Shown here: in pieces, positions 9,471-18,518 of the stretch
Layout: every line of letters starts with the position of its first letter
Position numbering within the stretch: the stretch's first letter is position 1
From: JAPORK01 sp026710285
GTDB taxonomy: Bacteria > Pseudomonadota > Gammaproteobacteria > Pseudomonadales > Endozoicomonadaceae
NCBI GenBank assembly: GCA_965201045.1
Contig: OZ241746.1
Coordinates: 4,278,001 to 4,342,000 of the forward strand
Length of the DNA: 64,000 bases
Direction: 5' to 3'
Position numbers and translations under genes: made by a program
The notes under the pieces: generated by a model
What the model was told of the DNA's origin: nothing
Databases searched by the model: none
The model's input: the letters and a program-made list of their open reading frames with translations, nothing else

Positions 9471-9570
9471 AACCCCAGCTCGGAGATTTGCTAGCACAAT
9501 ACTATGTTCTATGTCATTATTTTCAAAAATATGCTGTCATTCTGGTAGTGCACATATTATTGTGTCTGCT
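9471..9570 (+). repeat. partial copy of the 228-bp dispersed element
   Basis: From AACCCCAGCTCGGAGATTTG to about 9545 this matches the left half of the element at 29918-30145; both contain TATGTCATTATTTTCAAAAA. The right half has drifted or been replaced. It lies in the 200-bp gap between recO and an unknown minus-strand gene. Confidence 0.65.
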
Positions 9571-9667
9571 GGGAATGAAAAACATCGTTTTTTTATAGCC
9601 CGCATATAGTTCTGAAGCATTATCAATCAGCACTGGCAGTATAAACAGCATTTACGATTTATTTTAG

Positions 9668-10375
9668 TTAAATAATCGAATCTAAAGCATAAGTATTAAA
9701 GGTATAAACTTGTGCTTTTCCTGCATCTATATCCCGTTGTAACTTACCAAGAGCGAAAAACACCCCCCCCTCAATAATAGCAAGTGAAAGCCAAAACAAC
9801 CTCTCAAGCATTGGTTTGTTTGGTTCCAGTGCAAGCTTTCCAAAATATGCCATGCTTATAAAATGTTTCACCCGCTGAAACATAAAATTTAATTTTTGTA
9901 TTGCAGGTCCAATCTTATCGAAGAATGCACCAATGCGGCTTATCGTTTTTAACGTTATGTTTTTTATACCCCTTAATAAATTAATAAAAGGTTCTGCCAT
10001 CTTTTTTATAATTGTAGGAGTAGCTTTCTCGGCGGAATTAAAAGCTTTAGATGCTGGTCTACTAATGCTCTTAGCAATGGACATCACTGCATCCTTTGAT
10101 TTTTTCCCCATGTACATCACTGCATCCTTTGATTTTTCCCCCATGTACAGCAGTACATTTTCTACGCCTTGCAATAAAGAGTCCATGCCGTTTACCAAAC
10201 CAATAAAAGCACCTGCCAGCTTATCAAGAAATCTATCTATACGACTGTCACTTTTTGATACTGCTTGCGCAAAGGATTTTGCTCCTTCAACATCGTCCTT
10301 TTGTTGCTGAGGATCTGCTCTATTATTGTATTTGACAAGCATTACTGTTTCTGTTGTGAAATTAACAGAACCCAC
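9668..10375 (-). CDS. unknown protein with an 11-residue tandem repeat
   Basis: A 235-residue protein that I do not recognise. Residues 77-87 and 88-98 are near-identical repeats, YMGEKSKDAVM and YMGKKSKDAVM, encoded by an exact 33-bp duplication around 10080-10146. The rest is rich in Lys, Ile and Phe, with amphipathic helices in the middle and one hydrophobic stretch near the C-terminus (LFWLSLAIIEGGVFFALG). No signal peptide is visible. The start is probably GTG 10375, preceded by an AGGGGG on the minus strand; an internal ATG at 10342 is the alternative. It is a lone gene set in AT-rich non-coding DNA, so a host-interaction role is possible but unproven. Confidence 0.55.
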   Translation of the reverse strand: MGSVNFTTETVMLVKYNNRADPQQQKDDVEGAKSFAQAVSKSDSRIDRFLDKLAGAFIGLVNGMDSLLQGVENVLLYMGEKSKDAVMYMGKKSKDAVMSIAKSISRPASKAFNSAEKATPTIIKKMAEPFINLLRGIKNITLKTISRIGAFFDKIGPAIQKLNFMFQRVKHFISMAYFGKLALEPNKPMLERLFWLSLAIIEGGVFFALGKLQRDIDAGKAQVYTFNTYALDSII

Positions 10376-10961
10376 TGGTTACCCCCTATAAATTTTTCTC
10401 AAATCATTAACGTTAGTCTAATCAAGTATTTAGATTAATTATTTTCTTATTTTTCTATCCACTGATGCATACTATCAAAGCAATGAAAGACTTTTGCTGT
10501 AAAATAATACAAGCCAGCTATTTAAATGCCATAATCACTTAAATCAGGAATAATGTTCTGAACAATACCTGCAAATTAAAAGTTTTATGTAAACGAGCAA
10601 CTCAAATCTTTATAAAAAATAAAATTTTAAATAGCACACTCAATCATGGAAGCCTATTATACCACAGTAAAAGCACAAATCAAAACTTCTTTCAAATCGT
10701 TATAATTAATGCCTTTCATCTGACAGATAGAATTATATCCGGGAAGCTGTGAACCTTTTTGAGTTTTTGAAATTATATTAAAAAAATCTAATATTCAATA
10801 TGTTATGTAATTTTAGTTTTTAATTGTTTTATAATTTAGTAATATTAATCACTAAAAATGCACTCTGATGTTATATAAATTGTGCATAAAGAAAGAACAG
10901 GCTAACTTTAACAGGTAAAAAGTACATAGCTATTTCCATATTAAAAATCAGGAAAAATAAC
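10376..10961. other. AT-rich gap before asd
   Basis: About 590 bp with no gene that I can support. It is very AT-rich. The only motif noted is CAGGCTAACTTTAACAGGTA at 10898, which also occurs in near-identical form upstream of anmK (1929). Confidence 0.5.
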
Positions 10962-11993
10962 ATGATGAAAGATAAATACAATATTGCTATTGCAGGCGCA
11001 ACGGGTATTGTCGGAGAATCTATGCTGAAGCTACTGGAAGAAAGAGCTTTTCCGGTAAACGAAGTTTATCCTTTGGCCAGTGAACAATCAGCAGGCAATA
11101 CCGTTCCATTTAAAGGTACGCACTTAATTGTTGAGTCGTTAGCAACCTTTGATTTCAGCAAAGCAGATATTGCACTATTTTCCGCAGGTGGTGCTATTTC
11201 AAAAACCTGGGTTCCTAAAGCCACAGAACAGGGTTGTATTGTGATTGATAATACTTCCTGCTTTCGCTATGAAGATGACATTCCTCTGGTTATCCCTGAA
11301 GTTAATGAAAAAGCGATCGCTCAATATAAAAATAAAAAAATCATTGCCAATCCAAACTGCTCAACGATTCAAATGCTCGTTGCTTTAAAGCCAATCTATG
11401 ATGCAGTAGGAATTACCCGTATCAATGTGGCAACCTATCAGTCTGTTTCAGGTGCCGGAAGAAAAGGAATCACTGAGCTGTCTTCACAGACCGGTAAATT
11501 ACTCAACGGTATCACTGTAGATCCGGAGACATTTCAGACACAAATAGCTTTTAATGCCATCCCCCAGATTGATTTTTTTGAAAGCAATGGTTATACACGC
11601 GAAGAGATGAAAATGGTCAGGGAAACACAAAAAATATTTAATGATTACACCATAAAAATTAATCCTACCTGCGTTCGTATTCCGGTTTTTTTTGGGCATG
11701 CAGAAGCAATAAACATAGAAACAACAAAAAAAATTAGTGCCGAAGAAGTAAAGCAACTATTACAAAATACACCCGGAGTAACTGTTGTTGATACAAGAAA
11801 ATCTACCGGATACCCAACGCCAGTTCCTCATGCATCAGGAACCAATGATGTTTTTGTCGGCCGAATCAGAGAGGATATTTCTTGTGACCTGGGTATAAAT
11901 ATGTGGGTTGTAGCAGACAATGTCCGCAAAGGAGCTGCACTGAACTCTATTCAGATTGCAGAACAGTTGATTAATCATTTTATAAAGTGTTAA
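10962..11993 (+). CDS. asd: aspartate-semialdehyde dehydrogenase
   Basis: Asd reduces aspartyl phosphate to aspartate semialdehyde for lysine, diaminopimelate, threonine and methionine synthesis. The 343-residue protein has the NADP-binding start IAIAGATGIVGESML and the catalytic Cys133 in ANPNCSTIQ. Substrate-binding PTCVRIPVFFGHAEA and the C-terminal GAALNSIQIAEQLI are present. It belongs to the long-chain type also seen as Pseudomonas asd2/usg-like proteins. asd followed by fimV is the order in Pseudomonas; truA, normally next, is missing here. Confidence 0.94.
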   Translation: MMKDKYNIAIAGATGIVGESMLKLLEERAFPVNEVYPLASEQSAGNTVPFKGTHLIVESLATFDFSKADIALFSAGGAISKTWVPKATEQGCIVIDNTSCFRYEDDIPLVIPEVNEKAIAQYKNKKIIANPNCSTIQMLVALKPIYDAVGITRINVATYQSVSGAGRKGITELSSQTGKLLNGITVDPETFQTQIAFNAIPQIDFFESNGYTREEMKMVRETQKIFNDYTIKINPTCVRIPVFFGHAEAINIETTKKISAEEVKQLLQNTPGVTVVDTRKSTGYPTPVPHASGTNDVFVGRIREDISCDLGINMWVVADNVRKGAALNSIQIAEQLINHFIKC

Positions 11994-12098
11994 TTTATTT
12001 TCATCAGCTGTACATTTTTATATCCTTGCAATTAAAATATAGAGTATGTACCAGGAAATGATGGAGAAACCTGTACACATTCAGTTATACTAATATAA

Positions 12099-14219
12099 AT
12101 GGGCGACACAATGATGATAAAAAGGATTTTTAGCATGCTTCGGATATTAGTTATAACACTGATACTGATAGCGGCTGTTCACTCAGGAAATGTGTTTGCT
12201 ATAGGACTCGGGCAGCCAGCTTTACACTCTTTATTAAATCAACCGCTTAATCTGACTATTGATGTACTTGATGCTAAAAATTTCAAACCAGAGCAAATCA
12301 TTCCCAACCTTGGAAGCGCTAATGATTTTGATCGTGCTAAAAAAGCCCGCCCGCATTTTCTGAATAAACTCAAATTTACTACGATAAAACATGACGGCAA
12401 ATTACAAATAAAAGTGTCCAGCGAAGGACCTGTCAACGAACCACTCATCAATTTTTTGCTGGAGATAAAATGGCCAAAGGGAAGAGTTTTAAGAGAATAC
12501 ACCATTTTACTTGATCCGCCCGCATTTGGTACGCGAGAAGTTGCAGACGAAGAACAACCCCTGAAAGAAAACAATAGTACCGAAACAGCCTCCAAAGATA
12601 GCATATTAAATCAGCAGACTTATACTGTTAAACCAAATGATAGTTTATGGGATATCGCCAGTCAGTTTTCAGCCAACAACATCATGCCGGAACAAATGAT
12701 GTCTGCGATACAAAAAGCTAACCCCCATGCTTTTATGCAGGACAATCCTGATAAATTAAAAAAAGGCGCATCGCTCAATATTCCCGCTAAACACAAAACA
12801 ACCAACACAGAAAATACAGCTAAAAAATCTGATGAAACCGATACGCTTATAAAAATTCAACACCAGCAACTGGAACAACTTTCCTCTGAAAATATAAAAT
12901 TACTGGAAAAGCTTGAACAACTTGAGGCACAGATTGATGTATTAGATAATGTAATTGCCAACCAAACAGAGCTCAAGCCTGATAAAGTAATGGAAGCTCG
13001 CCAACAAAAACCGCCCGTTTTGACAACACAAAAAGAGTATGCAAAGCAGCTTCCTGCACCAACAACAATAGAAAACATTAATAATCTACTCCTATCAAAA
13101 CCTGCCAACGAACCGGCTGCCACAGACAGATCCGATCCGGACAGTTCTGAAGAGATAAAAGAATATAGTCTTTTACAGGATAAACAACCAATACCTCCTG
13201 CTATAAAAAATAAACCAACACCCGACGTAATAAATGCTAAAATTGAACAAAAGCATACTGCTGAGCCACAACCTTGGTACGCTACATTGTTTAATGATTT
13301 TAACCATTTTTTGTTATTGTCAGCAGGCGCTATTCTGATACTTCTTCTTGGATGGCTGTTTGAGAAAAAACGTAAACAGCGTAAAGAAGAAGAGGATATG
13401 AACAACCTCCTTGAAGCAGAAGCGCTTGAAGAAGAAAATAACAGAAAAAATACGCAAGAAAATCCATCTGAACAACCACAGACTCAAAACCTGTCCGCTG
13501 ATGCTACAACATTCTCAGAATTAATTTCTGACCCGTCATCATCAGAATCAATATCAGCCAAACCGGCAGCTGAAGAAAAACAGTCAGACCAACAACAAGA
13601 TAATAACACCTCGCAAAACGTAGAAGCAGAAGAAGAGAGTGAAAGTACAACACCCGAATTAAATATACAAGAAGATAATATTGAATTTTCTACCACTCCT
13701 GATAATGAATCAGCCCCTGACAAAACCTCGGAAGAAAGCATAGCAAGTGAACTCACGCTTGACCTGGAAGAAGACGGAATATTAACAGATGACATATCAG
13801 ATGAAAAACCAGAAGATCAACCACAAACAATCGCTGACGACAATGAAGCAGCGACTACTGAAAATGTTAGTATCGATAAACAACCTGCTCCTGAGCCAGA
13901 AATAAAAGCCAATGATACAGATCTATCTGCACAACTTGAACAACTTGACGAAGAACTCAATACATTATCAGAAGAGTTTTCTTTTGCAGAAGATGCAGAA
14001 GATGCAGACGAAAATGAAGAAGCACCAGTAGAAACTAATCTTACTCAGGAAAGCAAAGATGAGGATGAAGGGATACTTTCACTGCTTGATCTTGCACGGG
14101 CTTACCTAGAAATGGACGACAAAGATGAAGCTGCTGCCATATTAAAGCGCGTTATAAATAAAGGGGACGAAACTGAAAAAGCAGAAGCAGAAGAACTGTT
14201 AAAACGTTGTCAGCAGTAG
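12099..14219 (+). CDS. fimV: FimV-like peptidoglycan-binding polar hub protein
   Basis: FimV organises cell poles and type IV pilus function in Pseudomonas and relatives. The 706-residue protein has a signal peptide (about 1-35, ending NVFA) and the FimV N-terminal domain (IGLGQPALHSLLNQPLNLTI). A LysM domain follows (YTVKPNDSLWDIASQF, near residue 170), then a coiled coil (near 250-285) and one membrane segment (FLLLSAGAILILLLGWLF, near 405). A long Glu/Asp-rich linker leads to the conserved C-terminal FimV helical motif LDLARAYLEMDDKDEAAAIL. The start could be the ATG at 12111 or 12114 instead. The acidic linker is typical of the family. No type IV pilus genes are in the window. Confidence 0.88.
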   Translation: MGDTMMIKRIFSMLRILVITLILIAAVHSGNVFAIGLGQPALHSLLNQPLNLTIDVLDAKNFKPEQIIPNLGSANDFDRAKKARPHFLNKLKFTTIKHDGKLQIKVSSEGPVNEPLINFLLEIKWPKGRVLREYTILLDPPAFGTREVADEEQPLKENNSTETASKDSILNQQTYTVKPNDSLWDIASQFSANNIMPEQMMSAIQKANPHAFMQDNPDKLKKGASLNIPAKHKTTNTENTAKKSDETDTLIKIQHQQLEQLSSENIKLLEKLEQLEAQIDVLDNVIANQTELKPDKVMEARQQKPPVLTTQKEYAKQLPAPTTIENINNLLLSKPANEPAATDRSDPDSSEEIKEYSLLQDKQPIPPAIKNKPTPDVINAKIEQKHTAEPQPWYATLFNDFNHFLLLSAGAILILLLGWLFEKKRKQRKEEEDMNNLLEAEALEEENNRKNTQENPSEQPQTQNLSADATTFSELISDPSSSESISAKPAAEEKQSDQQQDNNTSQNVEAEEESESTTPELNIQEDNIEFSTTPDNESAPDKTSEESIASELTLDLEEDGILTDDISDEKPEDQPQTIADDNEAATTENVSIDKQPAPEPEIKANDTDLSAQLEQLDEELNTLSEEFSFAEDAEDADENEEAPVETNLTQESKDEDEGILSLLDLARAYLEMDDKDEAAAILKRVINKGDETEKAEAEELLKRCQQ

Positions 14220-14243
14220 TTAATACAAAATATACCGGTACAG

Positions 14244-15086
14244 CTACTTTTTAGCTAATACAAGATAAAGGACTTGATAAGTACATGGAATACCCTTTTG
14301 TTGCCTCAACCCTTCATAAGCTGTTATAAATCGTTGAAATTTAGAAGGGTGGGTTAGACCCGTAGTCATACTGGCATTAATAACCGTATTAATGCCTACC
14401 GATTTAAATTCTCGCAGCAGCTCTGTGACACTTGTATAGTAAAGCGTTACTTGTTGATGATGTGCGTTTTCTACTTTGAGCGAAGAATGGTTGCAGATTT
14501 TTATTTGCTGCTCCGGCGTATCGTAGTCATTCGCATGTGGTTGTTGATCAATATTCAGCCACAACGTTCTCATTTCTGCAAGACTACCTGCTGCCAGCGT
14601 AGCACAAACAAAATAACCTCCTGGTTTTAATACTCTGCCAACGTCACTTAACACATTACTCAACTGACACCACTGGACAGCTAGGTTAGAAAAAGCCAAG
14701 TCGAAGCTTTCATTTGGGAATGGGAGCGCTTCAATATCACCTGAACACCATTGAACATTCTTATAACAACGGCTTTTTGCTTCTGTCAACATCCCCATGG
14801 AAAAATCAATACCAGTTACTTTAGCATGCTGGTACTTAACTGATAAAGCATGCGTCCATTTTCCTGTACCGCATCCAAGATCCACGATGGTATCGGCTTT
14901 TTCAGGCAGGTAAAGCATTAGGTGAAGCGCTACATTATTCTGCAATCTGGCAGATGCATCATATTTTTTTGCAGCACGACTAAAGTTACGTGCAATCCGT
15001 TGCTTTTCTTTTAAGCGCAGTAAATTACTGCCAAAAACGTCATGCTGAACAAATAAACTCATCGAATTAACACTATGCTTCGTCAC
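14244..15086 (-). CDS. bioC: malonyl-ACP O-methyltransferase (biotin synthesis)
   Basis: BioC methylates malonyl-ACP to start the pimeloyl chain of biotin. The 280-residue class I SAM-dependent methyltransferase has motif I VDLGCGTGKWT. GDIEALPFPNESFDLAFSNL and VQWC are characteristic of BioC, and GRVLKPGGYF follows. The real start may be the internal ATG at codon 9 (MSLFVQHDVF). It is convergent with fimV, 24 bp apart, and stands alone; bioD lies 27 kb away and bioA, bioB and bioF are not in the window. Confidence 0.85.
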   Translation of the reverse strand: MTKHSVNSMSLFVQHDVFGSNLLRLKEKQRIARNFSRAAKKYDASARLQNNVALHLMLYLPEKADTIVDLGCGTGKWTHALSVKYQHAKVTGIDFSMGMLTEAKSRCYKNVQWCSGDIEALPFPNESFDLAFSNLAVQWCQLSNVLSDVGRVLKPGGYFVCATLAAGSLAEMRTLWLNIDQQPHANDYDTPEQQIKICNHSSLKVENAHHQQVTLYYTSVTELLREFKSVGINTVINASMTTGLTHPSKFQRFITAYEGLRQQKGIPCTYQVLYLVLAKK

Positions 15087-15663
15087 AATATCTGGTATTA
15101 CTTTATAAGCTCCGTGCTTTTAAATCTTATACAACAAATTTGACACTGATCGTGTAAATAGATGCTGATAAGATTTTAGCAATCATAAAGAGTTCAAAAT
15201 GAAACAATCTGTTTATTATGATACAAACAGAAAATACTATTGTTTATCTGGTAATTTCTCGCTGAAACAACAGGTATTAAATACTACTGTGAATATACTC
15301 TGCATTTACCGTTAATGAAATCACAAAATTATCCGGTCAATTTTTAACTCTGCAAGAAGCATAACACACTGTAACAAGGTAAGTCTATTGGAATAAAATT
15401 AAAATTATATTTTTTTGTAATGTGATATTCTAAAGCTGATCAATCCAGTTAAAATCTAAAGCCCAAAAATATTATCATTTCTCATTATTTTCACTTTTTG
15501 TAAAAAGGTGATGAACAGACTTTGAGAGGAAAGGCAATTACAAACAGACCCTCTGGTGTTATGCAGTAGCATTTTTTGTGCGGCTAATTGCCTGCCTGTC
15601 GTCACGATGGAACGCACACAAAACAGTTTAAATGAATTTGGGGGTAGCTTGTGGTTTGGTACG
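15087..15663. other. gap before the tRNA, no gene seen
   Basis: About 580 bp, AT-rich. Short open frames here have no coding character. Nothing recognisable until the inverted repeat at 15664. Confidence 0.5.
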
Positions 15664-15714
15664 GCTTCGACTTCGCTCAGCCACCGCAAAATCCTGGTCG
15701 AGCGGAGCCGAAGC
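15664..15714. repeat. imperfect inverted repeat of the GCTTCGAC family
   Basis: GCTTCGACTTCGCTCAGCC pairs imperfectly with GGTCGAGCGGAGCCGAAGC across a 13-base loop. The sequence is a relative of the hairpin GGCTTCGACAGGCTCAGCCC that occurs many times in the window. It may act as a terminator for the tRNA gene region or as a target for intron-type insertions. Confidence 0.55.
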
Positions 15715-15772
15715 AATTGTAAAAATAACCATTACTAGAAATATTTCAATACATTGATAACTAAGAACTTGA

Positions 15773-15849
15773 TGGTCGGAGCGAGAGGATTTGAACCTCC
15801 GACCCCCACAACCCCATTGTGGTGCGCTACCAGGCTGCGCTACGCTCCG
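15773..15849 (-). tRNA. tRNA-Pro (GGG)
   Basis: A 77-nt tRNA with encoded CCA. The acceptor stem CGGAGCG pairs with CGCTCCG, followed by discriminator A and CCA. The D arm is AGCGCAGCCTGGTAGCGC. The anticodon stem CCACA/TGTGG encloses loop ATGGGGT, giving anticodon GGG, and the T arm is GGTCGGAGGTTCAAATCC. It closely resembles E. coli proL. It is transcribed from the minus strand. Confidence 0.96.
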
Positions 15850-15953
15850 AATTGCCTTGATTATACTATAAGCTTTTGTCGATGCAAGAGTTTTTTAATA
15901 TTATTTTTCCGTGTTTTTACGATAAATTATTGTGGAATAAAAGAAGCATTAAA

Positions 15954-16059
15954 TTGACATCCTCTCCTTCCCAAAGGAAGGGAATTCCTCCTGCGAGACG
16001 CTCATGCCCGAGCGCAAGAATGTTTCTGGCAGCTTTTAAGTGCCGATTTTTGTTCACAG
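15954..16059 (-). pseudogene. remnant of an IS605-family TnpB C-terminus
   Basis: On the minus strand this stretch reads NRHLKAARNILALGHERLAG followed by GIPFLWEGEDVN. That is the conserved extreme C-terminus of IS605/IS1341 TnpB (the ...AARNILALG... motif after the zinc ribbon) plus the usual right end of the element. The rest of the gene is missing; the preceding sequence is an intron-derived repeat that seems to have replaced it. A similar right-end fragment without coding remains lies at 59529-59552. Confidence 0.7.
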
Positions 16060-16227
16060 TTTTATTTTCTGCTGAATATATAAATCTTTACTGAATACAC
16101 CGTGGCTTTTGACCTCTGGGCTTCGACAGGCTCAGCCCACGGGTTTATGCCAAAAAGGCTGGATATTCAGTAGCAGACAACCTGTAAGGATAAAAGTCAG
16201 CATCTAAAAAATGTGATTAAGAGACAG
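16060..16227. repeat. back-to-back pair of intron-derived repeats
   Basis: The right copy on the plus strand begins with GGCTTCGACAGGCTCAGCCC at 16120, passes AAAAAGGCTGGATATTCAG and ends AAAAATGTGATTAAGAGACAG at 16227. The left copy, on the minus strand, reads from about 16103 down to 16060 (ATATTCAGCAGAAAATA) and is truncated against the TnpB remnant. Both are members of the dispersed element described in the findings, whose core matches the 5' end of the group II intron at 45215. Confidence 0.7.
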
Positions 16228-16296
16228 GTCGAAGGATTGAGTTTTACGGCGCGATAAAACCAACTCCTTTTTATGCCTGCTGCTTACAGTTATACA

Positions 16297-17088
16297 TTAG
16301 CTACTGAGGATAAGTTCACCTCCAACAATAATCAACAAGATAGCAAAAGGGATACGAATATATTGTTTAGGCAGCCTGTGAGCTAATATTGCCCCAATAC
16401 GGGCACAGGGAATACTACCAATAATGATACCTAAAAAAGCAGGCCAGTAAACATAACCTTTTGTATACTCAGGAAAGGATATAGTGCTTTTTTCTACAAA
16501 TATACTGGTCAGCGTACCAATAACAGCAACCGGTAAACTACAGGCAGAAGCAGTAGCTACAGCATGTTGAATAGTAAGACCAAAACGACAAAATGCTGGA
16601 ACATTAAAAATAGCTCCGCCAATACCTAACATGGTAGAAATACAGCTGGATAACACTCCAAATAATATTAAAAAGGGTTTTGCAGGCATTTTTCCGGTTG
16701 TACTGGTCACATGCCTTTCTTTAAACATCTTAATAGCCATACCCCATGCAAAACAACCAAGAAATATTTTTAACCACTTCCCATTCAGACTGTTCGTGAT
16801 CAGACCTCCTGCAAGACTGCCACAAATAATTCCAATTGTCATAAAAAACAGCACCGGCCAACTGATTGCTTTTTTATAAAAATGAGTTACTGTGGCACTT
16901 CCGGTAGTAAATATCATACATGCCAGCGATGTACCTATGGCCAGATGTGTACTAATCTCAGGGTTAAATTGTTGAAAAGAAAAGAGCAGAGCCAGAGTGG
17001 GTACAATAATTAATCCGCCCCCTATGCCGAGCAGCCCCGCAAGCGTACCTGTTATTATCCCAAGCAACAGATAACTGATAAATAGCAT
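16297..17088 (-). CDS. TauE/SafE-family membrane permease
   Basis: A 263-residue protein with about eight membrane segments and the two-fold glycine pattern of the TauE/SafE (DUF81) family: GTLAGLLGIGGGLIIVPTL near the N-terminus and STMLGIGGAIFNVPAF in the second half. Members export sulfite, sulfoacetate and other organic anions across the inner membrane. The substrate cannot be told from the sequence and no sulfur gene is adjacent. Repeats flank it on one side and an unknown gene lies upstream on the opposite strand. Confidence 0.85.
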   Translation of the reverse strand: MLFISYLLLGIITGTLAGLLGIGGGLIIVPTLALLFSFQQFNPEISTHLAIGTSLACMIFTTGSATVTHFYKKAISWPVLFFMTIGIICGSLAGGLITNSLNGKWLKIFLGCFAWGMAIKMFKERHVTSTTGKMPAKPFLILFGVLSSCISTMLGIGGAIFNVPAFCRFGLTIQHAVATASACSLPVAVIGTLTSIFVEKSTISFPEYTKGYVYWPAFLGIIIGSIPCARIGAILAHRLPKQYIRIPFAILLIIVGGELILSS

Positions 17089-17396
17089 TGTTATTTGACC
17101 TTCTTTATTTAAATTACAAGATGTGCACAGAGGAGAATTTACGTTTGACTTTTTGTCAGCACCACTAAAACGCTTTTGCTTTATAATTTATTTTTTAACT
17201 GTACAATCATATAGAGTGAATAGTATTGTTGCTCTTTGCTAACAACGCAAGCAATTACAGCTAAAGATTTTAGAAAGGATAAATTGCAGACCGAACGGGT
17301 GAACTTCAGCGGCTTTGCAGACGAATGGCATCTGTTATACGCTATAGATATTGCAAACATCAAAAAAGTTATAATAAAAAGCAGGAAGCATTAATA
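17089..17396. other. divergent promoter gap
   Basis: About 300 bp between two divergently transcribed genes. It must hold both promoters. No repeat or RNA was recognised. Confidence 0.4.
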
Positions 17397-18245
17397 ATGA
17401 AACTCTCAAGATCAAGCGATAACTCTGGCATTAAGTACAGGCAACTGATAAATGAAGAGACCACACCCCATCACAGAAAACACAAAAAACCATGGCTCGG
17501 CAAAATGGTTGCTTTTGTCAAAGTCTTGCCGTTTCCCTGGTTATGGAAAAATCTGCTAAGAAACACTACCCCCCGATTACTGTTTAGCCGAAAATTAAGC
17601 CAACAAGATCCGGCTATTGCACATGCACCGGTTAAGGTACCTCTCAGATTTACCAGAGACGCTTTCAGGTTTGCAACACTCTATGAACGCTATCCATGTG
17701 ATGGTGCTGAAAGGTTAGCAGCCATGTTACATAAATATCAGATGATGGAAACCACAGGCGGGATGGAACATACTCTTTCACAAATTTTTCAACTACAAGC
17801 TCAAAATGAAGTATTCAACAATCATGTTATGCAAGCGTCAGAACAACATTTCCATTATATCGCCGGAAAAGGTGATCAGACTCAGTTGATTTCTCCGCAG
17901 GAGGTAGAAGATAAAAAAGCAGAAAAAATTACTATCTATGGTTTACGTGAACAACGTCTTAGTGTGGTTGAAAGAATAAGAGAGGCTACAGCCGAAGTGC
18001 TTAAAGTTTTAAGCCCACAGAAAGAACTCGATAAAATTGCAAAATTATCCGACGCATACCAAAAGGGGGAGGTTTCGGATGCTGATTACCGTCAACAGAT
18101 GAAGCATTTAATAAAAGCTTTAACCATCAAAGAGCAAAATTATCAGAAAAATAGCTACAACAGAAACCCAAACATCAAAAGCACAGTAAAACAGTGGCTT
18201 AAGCAAATAGCACACAGTAAACGCAATTTACTTCCCTTTGACTGA
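17397..18245 (+). CDS. unknown basic protein
   Basis: A 282-residue basic protein that I do not recognise. It has no signal peptide or membrane segment. The N-terminal 75 residues are Lys/Arg/His-rich with a Trp-containing patch (KVLPFPWLWKNLLRNTTPRL). Residues 100-280 look helical (RFATLYERYPCDGAERLAAM; LSVVERIREATAEVLKVL). I chose ATG 17397, preceded by AGGA, over an upstream in-frame start at 17325. It lies alone between the TauE-type gene and a 136-bp-class MITE. A cytoplasmic or exported host-interaction role is possible; there is no direct evidence. Confidence 0.6.
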   Translation: MKLSRSSDNSGIKYRQLINEETTPHHRKHKKPWLGKMVAFVKVLPFPWLWKNLLRNTTPRLLFSRKLSQQDPAIAHAPVKVPLRFTRDAFRFATLYERYPCDGAERLAAMLHKYQMMETTGGMEHTLSQIFQLQAQNEVFNNHVMQASEQHFHYIAGKGDQTQLISPQEVEDKKAEKITIYGLREQRLSVVERIREATAEVLKVLSPQKELDKIAKLSDAYQKGEVSDADYRQQMKHLIKALTIKEQNYQKNSYNRNPNIKSTVKQWLKQIAHSKRNLLPFD

Positions 18246-18323
18246 TAAGCGTGAAATTGCAAAAGGAGTTTTATTTATACTTTCTTCATTTTAAAATACC
18301 GGATTTTTGTAGCACTGTAACAA

Positions 18324-18458
18324 CAACACTTTGGATAGTTTTTGTAAGCCATTGATTTTAAAAGGGTTCATTTTTTATTCCACAAAAAAAATATCTCTTA
18401 AAATCAATAGGTTACAACTTAACCCAGCGTAGATTTTTAAAAACTGTCCGAAGTATTG
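18324..18458. mobile_element. 135-bp MITE, CAACACTTTGG family
   Basis: The left end CAACACTTTGGATAGTTTTT and the right end AAAAACTGTCCGAAGTATTG are imperfect inverted repeats. Inside are GTAAGCCATTGATTTTAAAA and TAAAATCAATAGGTTA, shared with the 136-bp element at 26753-26888. TAACAA directly precedes the left end and recurs one base after the right end, a probable target duplication. No coding capacity. Confidence 0.75.
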
Positions 18459-18518
18459 ATAACAATTCATAAAAAAAATAAATTTAGTATTTTAAAGATG
18501 ACCAGACCTGTATAAAAG

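Noticed and set aside
15556..16094. Small open frames around the tRNA-Pro gene
   Set aside because: They overlap the tRNA, the inverted repeat and the TnpB remnant and have no support as genes.
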